A DNA stretch of 64,000 nt from Aldrovandia affinis (taxonomy: Eukaryota; Chordata; Actinopteri; Notacanthiformes; Halosauridae): assembly GCA_029706075.1 (NCBI GenBank), contig JAINUG010000257.1, forward strand, positions 779,535 through 843,534, written 5' to 3'. The notes below the pieces were generated by a model, which did not search any database, was not told the DNA's origin, and saw only the letters and a list, made by a program, of their open reading frames with translations. Positions 46,955 to 49,775 of the stretch are shown here, in pieces (positions within the stretch are counted from its first letter, which is position 1; each line of letters opens with the position of its first letter). The position numbers were made by a program, and so were the translations under genes.

Positions 46955-49174
46955 TTCTCTCTTTTGCCCCAGGTCGGTGAGTGGGAAAAAGCTTTGTTCC
47001 AGTTGTGGCCATCCGTTAGGCAAGGGGGCTGCTATGATCATCGAAACCCTGAGCCTCTATTTCCACATCCAGTGTTTCAAGGTGTGTGACCTCAGCATTA
47101 CTGCCAATAATATGACAAACTGTCACTAAAATAATTGTATTATATGTAGGTCACAGTGTTGGAGATTTTAATATTTCTATTATTAGTACAAGGGCGTAAC
47201 CACATATTAAATATTGGGGGACATAATGAAAGGGAATGTTTGCACTTTGTTAATGATTAAACTTTCTTCTTTGGTTTGGGTTGACTTTTTTTTTTAAATA
47301 ATTTTAATTTTACCCGTTTTTCTCCCAAATTGGTAGAATGCTTAGTTCAATATATCAGTGACAAATTAATTACGCCTATCTCGGTACCCCAGAACCACTG
47401 TATTAGTATTGTGGGGCTTGACAGCCTCCCGATGGCACTCCCAGAGCCGACTCTGGCACGACAGGGAACCAAACCATTAGACCACGCGGGAGGCCCGTTT
47501 GTGGTTGACTTTGAAGGGAAAATGGATTCAGAATAGCTTCTTTTTTGTCCTACACTTTTTCCATTACTGCTAGCAGCTCCCAAACTCATAATATTGTGTA
47601 ATAATTGTAAATGTGTAATGTAAATGTATAATTCAAAGCTGAGGACAACTGCAATACAGGAGGACGAATGCCTGTTATTCTCAATAATGCATAGTGTATG
47701 AATTATGTGTGAATGTTGCTAGCAATGTCGAAAGAGTATTTGAGGTTGTGCTATTTGAAGCTGAGTCTTGATTAGGTACAGGCAAATGCCAAAATAAAAT
47801 AAACATCAACATAAACTGTCTTAGTAGGGTGTTGGGCCACCATGAGCCACCTGAACAGCTTCAGTGCACTTCAACATGGATTCTGGAACTGTATTGGAGG
47901 GATGCAACACCAGTCTTCAATGAGAAATTCCAGAATTTGGTGTTTTGTTTGATGGTGGTGGAAAACATTGTCACAGTGCCGCTCCAGAATCTCTCATAAG
48001 TGTTCAATTGGGTTGAGATCTGGTGACATGGCGTATGGTTTATATCGTTTTCATTCATCAAACCATTCAGTGATCACTTCTGCTCTGTGAATGGGGTATT
48101 GTCATCCTGGAGGAGACCACTCCCATCAGGATAGAAGTGTGTTAGCTTCTTCTGAAGAGACGACCAGGAGACTCAGCAGTCTGACTTGAAATGCAAGTTT
48201 ATTACACACAGCGGTCCACAGCGAGTTGGTAAAGAGTCTAAAGTGAATGAGTCTCTCACCTGAATATATACATAGGGACAGATGATCAGTTTGTGAGCCT
48301 TTGTGTTACTAACAAAGCACCAGCAAGGAAGTCAGGAAGCGATAGCGTCTGATTAGCTCATTCAATAAAAGAGGCACTGTTTGCTGACAAAGCATTGGTA
48401 ATCAAAGACAGGAACTTACTGTCTAATCAACTCACTCATTCCTATACAGATGACCTCGTCAAAATGGCACGGTTAATGTATTTCACAACAGACCGCATAC
48501 ACAATTCTTCAAGTGCTTCACCATAGAATGAAGGTGATCACTCAGAATGGCTTTGTATTTATTGGAATTTACCTTGTCCTCTAAGGGGTTGAGTGGACCG
48601 AAACATGCCAGGAAAATGCATCCTACACCATAACAGAACCCTTTATTTACTCAAGTGTTTCCTTTCTTTGGGCAGTTACTTGTACTTCAGGGTGAGACGT
48701 TGATGTGTGCTTCTCACTTTCTCTCCTTCTCCACCCTCTGTCATGTCCTTTGTAGTGTGGAATCTGTAAGGGACAGTTAGGTGACACCAGCACCGGTACC
48801 GACGTGAGAATTCGCAGCGGCCTCCTCAACTGTCACCAGTGCTACATCAGATCACGCTGTGAGTCACAACCGTGCCCTACACACTCATTGGACGGACTGT
48901 CAGTCACATAGAGAATTATTTTTACATTTGTTACTCATATTGTAACTTCAGGTCCCACATCTAAAAACCAAGATTTTGCGTTATTTATTTTTTTGTCCTT
49001 TCCCTTCAAGAGATTCACGATTAGCATGCCATCTTCCAGACTGTGAGCTCCTTCAATCAGTATTGTGATTTCCAGTTGAAATTGCAAGGAAATGACAAAT
49101 TACACCATGACATCAAAATAATGGTTTGTGTCTTCTTTCTTTTCGCAGCTGCTGGCCAGCCCACCACGTTGTGA
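2320..49174 (+). CDS. limch1: limch1, LIM and calponin-homology domains protein 1 (5'-truncated by window edge; 21 constitutive exons)
   Basis: Recognised by exon-by-exon similarity to vertebrate LIMCH1, recalled rather than searched. In order it encodes the C-terminal half of a CH domain (exons 2320-7841), a Ser/Asp-rich linker with an [23 protein letters not shown] motif, a charged coiled-coil region shared with LMO7, a long disordered segment, a second Glu/Arg-rich helix near 41753-42842, and one LIM domain at the C-terminus. The traced exons sum to 3148 nt, about 1,049 residues. Human LIMCH1 is about 1,083, so only the N-terminal 60-90 residues and the start codon are missing upstream. 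The family binds and activates non-muscle myosin II and promotes stress fibres and focal adhesions in the cytoplasm. Phases agree at every junction, but exons 37938-38407 and 43704-43867 each need one extra base mod 3 to stay open. Listed isoform exons would lengthen it or give a form lacking the CH domain. Confidence 0.95.
2436..2890. repeat. CA-rich minisatellite in limch1 intron
   Basis: CA repeats with recurring ctcgtacagt and ctcatacagtac inserts. Starts about 10 nt after the donor at 2427. Produces spurious His/Thr-rich frames. Confidence 0.9.
2891..5280. other. limch1 intron, no gene seen
   Basis: GC-rich patches at 3220-3530 and 4380-4800 have short open frames that lack splice support. 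A small hairpin gattccaac/gttggaatc lies at 4567-4590. Confidence 0.6.
4152..4174. repeat. (GA)n microsatellite
   Basis: Pure GA run of about 22 bp. Confidence 0.9.
5281..5440 (+). mobile_element. Degenerate tRNA-derived SINE
   Basis: Worn copy of a tRNA-headed fish SINE: a head with ggttcaaaaccct (B-box-like) followed by the family body ggcgcttaactggaatggcttcagtgaaacgtccagctgta-like blocks, also seen at 14446 and 15718. Confidence 0.55.
5723..5915. repeat. CT-rich tract around the limch1 microexon
   Basis: TC/CCCTCT repeats from 5723 to 5800 and ctctct/cttcct from 5843 to 5915, enclosing the 31-nt exon. Typical pyrimidine-tract-binding protein target in composition. Confidence 0.9.
5806..5836 (+). 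CDS. limch1: limch1 31-nt microexon, CH domain
   Basis: Between a tttttgcag acceptor and a gtgagt donor. With the two bases from the previous exon it reads [11 protein letters not shown], matching the SRKLKN segment of LIMCH1 CH domains. It enters in phase 2 and leaves in phase 0; 31 is not divisible by 3, so skipping would shift the frame. It sits inside a CT-rich block of about 190 bp. Confidence 0.93.
5916..7582. other. limch1 intron, nothing recognised
   Basis: No gene, clear transposon or conserved block seen; a short TG stretch at 6866-6890. Confidence 0.6.
7583..7618. repeat. Perfect 15-bp hairpin
   Basis: Arms caatggatgcaattt and aaattgcatccattg around cgatgt. Follows a ccagccagtcagccag repeat. 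About 110 bp before limch1 exon 7731. Confidence 0.85.
7731..7841 (+). CDS. limch1: limch1 exon, end of CH domain
   Basis: 37 codons, phase 0 to 0, after a ttctgcccccattccag acceptor. It reads [15 protein letters not shown] through [15 protein letters not shown], the last helices of the CH domain, including the YWLGKAAN motif typical of LIMCH1/LMO7. The donor is gtactg. Confidence 0.96.
8037..8333 (-). mobile_element. Second SINE family, copy on minus strand
   Basis: Reverse of the family at 9075 and 25767: starts with tttcccccatttttctccca, continues ctcaattcaccctcccccat and gtctggctgagacaaatac. Shares long blocks with the other copies. Confidence 0.6.
9075..9432 (+). mobile_element. Second SINE family, copy
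   Basis: Head gatagcgtggcgggctaacg and gccgtattggctggtc, body ggcatttggctgtccacccc agggg, and A-rich end tggggaaaaaatcttaaaca. Copies at 25767, 26838, 8037 and 47288 share this layout. Confidence 0.6.
9871..10070. repeat. (GA)n microsatellites and purine-rich tract
   Basis: Pure GA at 9871-9921 and interrupted GA/GGA at 10010-10070, continuing as purine-rich DNA to about 10250, just upstream of the candidate alternative first exon. Confidence 0.9.
10429..10443 (+). CDS. limch1: Candidate alternative first coding exon of limch1 (CH-less isoform)
   Basis: A GC-rich stretch ends with an ATG in fair context (gcc before ATG), five codons (MSRRQ) and CAG followed by gtaccc. This leaves phase 0, which is the entry phase of the next constitutive exon at 10724. 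Splicing the two gives [16 protein letters not shown] and a protein without the CH domain. Alternative downstream starts are known in LIMCH1-family genes. The phase agreement and GC-rich setting are seen; the promoter and its use are inferred. Transcript 5' end data would settle it. Confidence 0.45.
10724..10919 (+). CDS. limch1: limch1 exon, Ser/Asp-rich linker
   Basis: Phase 0 to 1. Reads [20 protein letters not shown], then [20 protein letters not shown] and [19 protein letters not shown]. This region after the CH domain is among the most conserved in LIMCH1 and carries many SP/TP motifs that could be phosphorylated. The donor is gtgggt; a CA-repeat follows about 75 nt downstream. Confidence 0.96.
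10993..11065. repeat. (CA)n microsatellite
   Basis: Pure CA at 10994-11027 then interrupted, about 75 nt after the donor at 10920. Confidence 0.9.
11115..11285 (+). mobile_element. Degenerate tRNA-derived SINE
   Basis: Body block gaatcgcttccttaaataaa then cagctgcagaaatgtattat matches the SINE copies at 14446 and 15718; head is poorly preserved (gctgggtcaaaactcac). Confidence 0.4.
11286..14445. other. limch1 intron, nothing recognised
   Basis: AT-rich in 11820-12700, tcagtcagtgtgtct-like loose repeats in 12780-13050. No supported gene. Confidence 0.6.
14446..14675 (+). mobile_element. tRNA-derived SINE
   Basis: Head with gcagtgtagtatagtagctag and a B-box-like ggtttgattccc, then the cctgaattgcttcagtaaat body and a worn tail. 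Two B-box-like blocks (ccaagttcaaatcccaa and gcaggtttgattcccgg) suggest a partial duplication of the head. Confidence 0.75.
15718..15865 (+). mobile_element. tRNA-derived SINE
   Basis: Same family: tRNA-like head with ggttcaaatcctgg, then ggaaggtgcttggcctgaat body. Preceded by an A-run at 15698-15714 (an older tail or insertion site). Confidence 0.7.
16975..17122 (-). mobile_element. tRNA-derived SINE (minus strand)
   Basis: The plus strand starts with the tail gccatttagcagacgc and ends with the complement of a tRNA-like head (gggaattgaacccacaacc is the B box in reverse; ttaccaactgagccaca the A box). It keeps a fairly clear cloverleaf-like head but is a SINE, not a tRNA gene. Confidence 0.75.
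17123..18628. other. limch1 intron, nothing recognised
   Basis: Open frames here (for instance 18156-18596) lack family features and splice logic. Confidence 0.6.
18629..18884 (+). CDS. limch1: limch1 exon, basic linker
   Basis: Starts after ctcaccag; the first two bases complete a Gly codon from the previous exon. Reads [57 protein letters not shown] and ends [15 protein letters not shown] in phase 2. It matches human LIMCH1 along its length. The donor, gtaaca, runs straight into a 320-bp CA-rich array containing repeated cag/gtac sequences that resemble 5' splice sites. Confidence 0.96.
18885..19207. repeat. CA-rich array with repeated cag-gtac motifs
   Basis: Begins with the donor of exon 18629-18884 itself. 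Irregular units contain gcaggtac at 18904, 18985, 19040 and 19077, each resembling a 5' splice site, with acagagaaatacacactc spacers. Confidence 0.9.
19640..20045 (-). mobile_element. Probable 5S-rRNA-like SINE or related repeat
   Basis: At its right end, ggactcccattcaagtatta then ccctggcccctggcagcttc resembles the complement of the internal promoter region of 5S rRNA (ctcccatccaagtac... agcttc). The rest is a repeat-like sequence common in fish introns. Too diverged to be a 5S gene. Confidence 0.4.
20046..22866. other. limch1 intron, no supported exon
   Basis: A purine-rich block at 21600-21780 has open frames and a gtgagg but does not fit the phase-2 exit needed here. 22400-22866 is a decayed TG-rich area. 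Confidence 0.5.
20281..20303. repeat. (TG)n microsatellite
   Basis: Short pure TG run. Confidence 0.85.
22867..22933. repeat. (TG)n microsatellite
   Basis: Over 60 bp of pure TG inside a wider region of tgtgtg-rich, diverged DNA (22400-22990). Confidence 0.9.
23396..23818 (+). pseudogene. Candidate disrupted limch1 cassette exon with internal 62-bp duplication
   Basis: An acceptor-like ttttttaccgtgacggacag precedes 23396 and a gtgatg donor-like site follows 23818. Both ends fit the phase-2 frame used by the other alternative exons nearby, and the 423-nt span divides by 3. Inside, the frame that looks like protein moves by +1 near 23445-23460 and is broken again by a 62-bp tandem duplication (23591-23652 repeated from 23653). 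Using one copy gives a charged sequence containing [16 protein letters not shown], a run of seven Glu and [17 protein letters not shown]. As it stands it cannot be translated through. I do not recognise this sequence in another LIMCH1, so it may be chance or a misassembly. Confidence 0.3.
23591..23701. repeat. 62-bp tandem duplication with palindromic core
   Basis: gtgtccgcagggtgcacgat begins at 23591 and again at 23653; identity runs at least 49 nt into the second copy. The unit joins at a palindrome (23628-23641 ggtgtccggacacc, flanked by gatctggt and accagatc). Lies inside the candidate damaged exon. Confidence 0.9.
24014..24102. repeat. (TG)n microsatellite
   Basis: Interrupted TG, pure from 24051. 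Confidence 0.9.
24619..24846 (+). CDS. limch1: Candidate limch1 cassette exon 1 (228 nt, phase 2 to 2)
   Basis: Acceptor cgctacag, donor gtgctg after CCCAG. Entering in phase 2 from exon 18629-18884 gives an open frame: [18 protein letters not shown], an acidic run, then [19 protein letters not shown] and a basic [11 protein letters not shown]. It exits in phase 2, so including or skipping it keeps the frame into 31927. GC content and composition differ from the flanks. A muscle-specific LIMCH1 isoform with extra exons in this part of the gene is known in mammals; equating this exon with one of them is inference. The polypyrimidine tract is poor (GT/CGT-rich). Confidence 0.6.
25767..26163 (+). 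mobile_element. Second SINE family, best copy
   Basis: Begins gggccccccggtggtgcaac cggtaaagtcactcgccc (tRNA-like A-box region), then gccgatccctgg (B-box-like), body caattggctgtccgcccaag, and tail actgggaaaaaatcggaaat. About 400 bp. Confidence 0.65.
26281..26412. repeat. TG-rich tract
   Basis: TG repeats with catgc and tatg interruptions. Confidence 0.9.
26838..27135 (+). mobile_element. Second SINE family, copy
   Basis: ggggccccgtaacggtaaaa gtactcgcccggagtgcaag, ggttcaattcctcgg (B box) and caattggctgtctgccccag. Shortened 3' part. Only about 700 bp from the copy at 25767. Confidence 0.65.
27136..29617. other. limch1 intron, nothing recognised
   Basis: A moderately GC-rich block at 27480-27900 and loose actgcactgcactgc-like DNA at 28440-28690; no supported gene. 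Confidence 0.55.
29618..29980 (+). CDS. limch1: Candidate limch1 cassette exon 2 (363 nt, phase 2 to 2)
   Basis: A strong C/T-rich tract leads to ctctcag/cag, a tandem NAGNAG acceptor allowing a start at 29618 or 29621. The donor is a good gtgagc after CCAAT. The phase-2 frame is open throughout: it starts [19 protein letters not shown], is Thr/Pro/Ala-rich in the middle, and ends [13 protein letters not shown]. Symmetric phases and length make it a clean cassette. The exon is GC-rich inside AT-rich intron. Membership in a long, perhaps muscle-type, isoform is inferred from position. An antisense open frame over the same interval is a shadow. Confidence 0.6.
29981..31926. other. limch1 intron, nothing recognised
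   Basis: Strongly AT-rich from 30930 to 31200. The 96-residue frame at 30207 is hydrophobic but has no recognisable family. Confidence 0.55.
31927..31962 (+). CDS. limch1: limch1 36-nt exon
   Basis: Acceptor tttgtag, donor gtaagt. Phase 2 to 2, reading [13 protein letters not shown] across the junctions, the counterpart of the short YGPRTPVSDDAE segment of human LIMCH1. A symmetric 12-codon microexon. Confidence 0.88.
31963..34719. other. limch1 intron, no supported exon
   Basis: One weak exon-like block (32147-32284, acceptor tatgcttgcag) has a frame that fails the phase required. The minus-strand frame at 33183-33896 (237 residues) shows no family features. Confidence 0.5.
34375..34495 (-). 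mobile_element. Degenerate tRNA-derived SINE head
   Basis: cactgggatcccacccaaga and gtcaaaccttcagccttctg read in reverse as a worn tRNA-like head with B box. No clear tail. Confidence 0.4.
34720..34846 (+). CDS. limch1: limch1 exon, start of coiled-coil region
   Basis: Acceptor ctgtgtctag, donor gtgagt; enters in phase 2, leaves in phase 0. Reads [20 protein letters not shown] and then [12 protein letters not shown], matching the region around MFDMRCEEE and REEDDKWQD in human LIMCH1. Start of the charged helical segment shared with LMO7. Confidence 0.95.
35081..35298 (-). mobile_element. tRNA-derived SINE, well preserved
   Basis: The plus strand shows the full element in reverse: cattacattacag, tail gcatttagcagatgctctta tccagagcgacttaca, body ctggatatttactgaagcaa, then the tRNA-like head in reverse with gggatcgaacctgcaacc (B box) and ccttaaccattatgctaac (A box). 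Lies between limch1 exons 34720 and 35438. Confidence 0.85.
35438..35595 (+). CDS. limch1: limch1 exon, coiled-coil region
   Basis: Acceptor ctctccctccag, donor gtacgt. Reads [20 protein letters not shown] and ends [16 protein letters not shown]. Very strong match to the family. The region is basic and acidic by turns and predicted helical. Leaves in phase 2. If the intron were retained the protein would stop two codons later (YV then TGA). Confidence 0.97.
35657..35800 (-). mobile_element. SINE tail-family repeat, partner of inverted copy at 38655
   Basis: catttagtagacgctcttat ccagagcgacttccaag followed by a body (gtgcattaatacatggtaag) shared almost exactly, in opposite orientation, with 38655-38795. 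Confidence 0.75.
36151..36607 (+). CDS. limch1: limch1 large exon, coiled coil and proline-rich segment
   Basis: 152 codons, phase 2 to 0. Begins [20 protein letters not shown], continues [20 protein letters not shown], then [19 protein letters not shown] and a Pro/Ser-rich tail ending SRAGPKPVQ. All these blocks have close counterparts in human LIMCH1. GC-rich third positions compared with the flanking introns. The acceptor follows a long C/T tract; the donor is gtaaga. Confidence 0.97.
37391..37530 (+). mobile_element. SINE fragments (head and tail)
   Basis: A tRNA-like head (gcagtggttaggaaattggt through cccacagtgggcactgcc) is followed by a tail segment (agtggatgctcttatccag) in the reverse sense, probably two fragments. 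Confidence 0.5.
37938..38407 (+). CDS. limch1: limch1 exon with frame break in a 15-bp coding repeat
   Basis: Acceptor gcctcccctccag, phase 0. Starts [19 protein letters not shown], like the VDGKVSVNGET of human LIMCH1. At 38223-38295 lies a 15-bp tandem repeat coding EPVGM. In the last repeat, gagcc is followed directly by atg; the 7 bases cgtcggc of the repeat unit are missing, shifting the frame. Downstream, the sensible frame ([20 protein letters not shown], then TSLPTSLPM) is the shifted one, and it reaches a gtcagt donor at 38408 in phase 0, as the next exon requires. The unshifted frame reads on as a low-quality sequence and stops near 38430. True indel, allele or consensus error cannot be told apart here. 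Confidence 0.8.
38223..38295. repeat. limch1: 15-bp coding minisatellite in limch1
   Basis: Unit gagcccgtcggcatg (EPVGM), four to five copies, the later ones broken by loss of cgtcggc at about 38271. Confidence 0.85.
38655..38795 (+). mobile_element. SINE tail-family repeat, inverted partner of 35657
   Basis: ttaccatgtattaatgcaca then gtcgctctggataagagcgt ctgctaaatgc. About 120 nt match 35657-35800 in inverted orientation with only a few differences. Confidence 0.75.
39559..39729 (+). CDS. limch1: limch1 exon, disordered acidic segment
   Basis: Acceptor acactgtgcag, donor gtgagc; 57 codons, phase 0 to 0, open. Reads [20 protein letters not shown] through [11 protein letters not shown]. Weakly conserved, as expected for the middle of LIMCH1. 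Supported mainly by splice sites, phase and position. Being symmetric it could be skipped without harm to the frame. Confidence 0.75.
39874..39931. repeat. 17-bp tandem repeat
   Basis: aactgacatgcactggt repeated three times with small changes, directly before the Tc1 remnant. Confidence 0.85.
39932..40370 (-). mobile_element. Tc1-like transposon remnant (minus strand)
   Basis: Same family as 210-755 in the opposite orientation. A minus-strand frame over 40316-39948 reads [29 protein letters not shown] and [11 protein letters not shown], with a deletion removing the catalytic DNAPIHRA block. One end (tgtcctttatttttctagtta, near 40338-40360) matches the family terminus; the other end is worn. 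Lies in the limch1 intron after exon 39559-39729. Confidence 0.8.
40371..41305. other. limch1 intron, nothing recognised
   Basis: AT-rich, no repeat or coding signal seen. Confidence 0.6.
41306..41729. repeat. TG-rich tract before limch1 exon 41753
   Basis: About 424 bp of TG with gcatg and tatg interruptions ending 23 nt before the splice acceptor. Source of long spurious Cys/Val and His/Thr frames. Confidence 0.95.
41753..41872 (+). CDS. limch1: limch1 exon, [17 protein letters not shown] helix
   Basis: Reads [20 protein letters not shown] and [20 protein letters not shown], closely matching the human [22 protein letters not shown] segment. 40 codons, phase 0 to 0, donor gtagat. An alternative acceptor six bases in (41759) keeps the frame. 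A 420-bp TG-rich tract ends about 23 nt before the acceptor. Confidence 0.94.
42750..42842 (+). CDS. limch1: limch1 exon, Glu/Lys-rich helix
   Basis: 31 codons, phase 0 to 0: [20 protein letters not shown] then [11 protein letters not shown], nearly identical to human LIMCH1. Donor gtgcgg. Continues the helix of the previous exon. Confidence 0.97.
43108..43607. mobile_element. One or two foldback (MITE-like) elements
   Basis: gcaggggtggcaat (43112) and gcaggggatggcaag (43345) each face an inverted partner; tcaccacccctgtcctgaag at 43586-43605 is the clearest. Internal arms cattggcctggattctatca and gattgaatccagaccat also pair. Consistent with hAT-type non-autonomous elements side by side or nested, in the limch1 intron before exon 43704. 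Confidence 0.5.
43704..43867 (+). CDS. limch1: limch1 exon with apparent one-base loss in a C run
   Basis: Starts in phase 0 with [10 protein letters not shown], the counterpart of human ERKIIEDTVVP. The exon is 164 nt, one short of a multiple of 3. In the starting frame the sequence turns unlikely after the C6 run at 43732-43737 and meets TGA at the donor. With one more C the frame would read [19 protein letters not shown] and end [20 protein letters not shown] in phase 0, which the next exon needs. The gtgagc donor is good. A homopolymer error in the assembly is the simplest reading; a real null allele is the alternative. Confidence 0.8.
44402..44511 (+). CDS. limch1: limch1 exon, disordered segment
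   Basis: Acceptor cctcacacacag, donor gtcagc; phase 0 to 2, open: [20 protein letters not shown] then [16 protein letters not shown]. No strong family match. Placed by phase and position. Confidence 0.65.
44832..44929 (+). CDS. limch1: limch1 exon, Gln/Ser-rich segment
   Basis: Acceptor ctttctctgcag, donor gtgaga. Enters in phase 2 and reads [33 protein letters not shown], leaving in phase 1. Comparable in place and composition to the Gln/Ser-rich part of human LIMCH1 before the LIM domain. Confidence 0.8.
45272..45392 (+). CDS. limch1: limch1 exon, polyglutamate segment
   Basis: Phase 1 to 2. Reads [20 protein letters not shown] and [20 protein letters not shown]. The donor gtgtgtgtgc is itself the first unit of a 330-bp TG-rich tract. 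The acceptor (tttttggggttag) follows a TCTG repeat. Confidence 0.85.
45393..45722. repeat. TG-rich tract after limch1 exon 45272-45392
   Basis: About 330 bp of TG with gggtg and catg variants; its first bases are the splice donor. Confidence 0.95.
46104..46260. mobile_element. Foldback (MITE-like) element
   Basis: Left arm cagtggccatatgtacaaag then gctgatctaggatcag pairs with right arm ctgatcctagatctgcac then ttgtacatacggcccccag. About 157 bp, no coding. Matches the layout of common fish hAT-like MITEs. Confidence 0.7.
46387..46470 (+). CDS. limch1: limch1 exon, Ser-rich segment before LIM domain
   Basis: Acceptor cgtctctag, donor gtacag; phase 2 to 2, 84 nt symmetric. Reads [20 protein letters not shown] then DVQPQSPNR. 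Could be a cassette. Confidence 0.8.
46913..46951. repeat. (TG)n before limch1 LIM exon
   Basis: Nearly pure TG ending about 20 nt before the acceptor at 46972. Confidence 0.95.
46973..47081 (+). CDS. limch1: limch1 exon, LIM domain zinc finger 1
   Basis: Reads [20 protein letters not shown] and [17 protein letters not shown], almost identical to human. It supplies the first zinc-site ligands of the LIM domain, Cys-x2-Cys, His and Cys of HIQC. Acceptor cttttgccccag lies about 20 nt after a (TG)20 repeat. Leaves in phase 0 at gtgtgt. Confidence 0.98.
47288..47497 (-). mobile_element. Second SINE family or relative, minus strand
   Basis: Starts tttttttttaaataatttta, acccgtttttctcccaaatt, and ends with gggaaccaaaccattagacc acgcgggaggccc, the reverse of a head with conserved ggcctcccg. 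Diverged from the other copies. Confidence 0.5.
47772..48686 (-). mobile_element. Tc1-like transposon remnant split by a solo LTR
   Basis: Minus-strand copy of the same Tc1-like family. The 47772 end (acaggcaaatgccaaaataaa) and the 48686 end (cctttctttgggcagttactt) are the inverted termini. Transposase-derived sequence is cut between the blocks gatagaagtg and agtgcttcacc by a 372-bp insertion. Stop codons and indels throughout. Located between limch1 LIM exons. Confidence 0.8.
48140..48511 (-). mobile_element. Solo LTR inserted in the Tc1 remnant
   Basis: A 372-bp sequence with TG...CA ends flanked by a 4-bp direct repeat agtg (48136-48139 and 48512-48515). Read on the minus strand it starts TGAAGAATTG, has an AATAAA signal near its end (tttatt at 48201-48206 on plus) and ends with AAGCTAACA, the layout of an LTR with U3-R-U5. 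No internal coding region, so it is a solo LTR left by recombination. Family (Gypsy-like or endogenous retrovirus-like) cannot be assigned. Confidence 0.65.
48756..48858 (+). CDS. limch1: limch1 exon, LIM domain zinc finger 2
   Basis: Acceptor cctttgtag, donor gtgagt. Reads [20 protein letters not shown] then [14 protein letters not shown]. Completes the LIM pattern: Cys-x2-Cys, 21 residues, Cys-x2-Cys. Phase 0 to 1. Confidence 0.98.
49149..49174 (+). CDS. limch1: limch1 terminal coding exon
   Basis: Acceptor ttcttttcgcag; the codon T/CT starts SAGQPTTL followed by TGA at 49172-49174, the same C-terminus as human LIMCH1 (SAGQPTTL). The terminal exon continues as 3' UTR. Confidence 0.97.
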
Positions 49175-49775
49175 AGAAACTTGGTCTTTGGACAGTGCCA
49201 GAATATAGGAACAGCCGGCTCCTTTCCATCCATTTGTCTGGACAATCGCAGAGTGGACAAGAGAAGACTCCATAAGTGGGAGACGGTTCCAGTCTGAAAA
49301 TGAAAATCTTGCTCAAACTGCGAGAACTAATTATGACGGCCAAATAGTTTGGATCGCAACAAGCAGAGGGAAGCGTTTCGGCTGATAACTGTTGCGATGT
49401 TTAGCACAACTGATTTAACTTTCTGTTTCCAGCCTGTTCGCCACTGAATGATAGACGTTTTGGTCTGTGTAATATAGCCTACCGTTCCTGAATTATTCCG
49501 ACATTTTATTGATCACTATGCCTACACCTACTACAATATAGGAACTTGTGCAAATGCAGTAGCTATTCATAAATCCTGTAACTTTTAAAACTAAATTGCT
49601 GTATTTAAAAACTGTGGAATGGCACAAAAACGAATCAGAGGAGTAAAGGCCCTTTAAGGAAAAATATTAAGTGCAACTTTCTTTAAGGTCCATACGTTTT
49701 GTCTTTTGGCATAGAATTGCAACAAATAAAACTTTATTGAGATTTTAATAAATCAGGTCAAATCTGGACCTCAAT
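49175..49775 (+). terminator. limch1: limch1 3' UTR and polyadenylation signals
   Basis: Non-coding sequence after the stop. Two AATAAA hexamers at 49725-49730 and 49747-49752 with a T/G-rich stretch after 49780 make a plausible cleavage region about 580 nt after the stop codon. Cleavage position is inferred. Confidence 0.7.
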
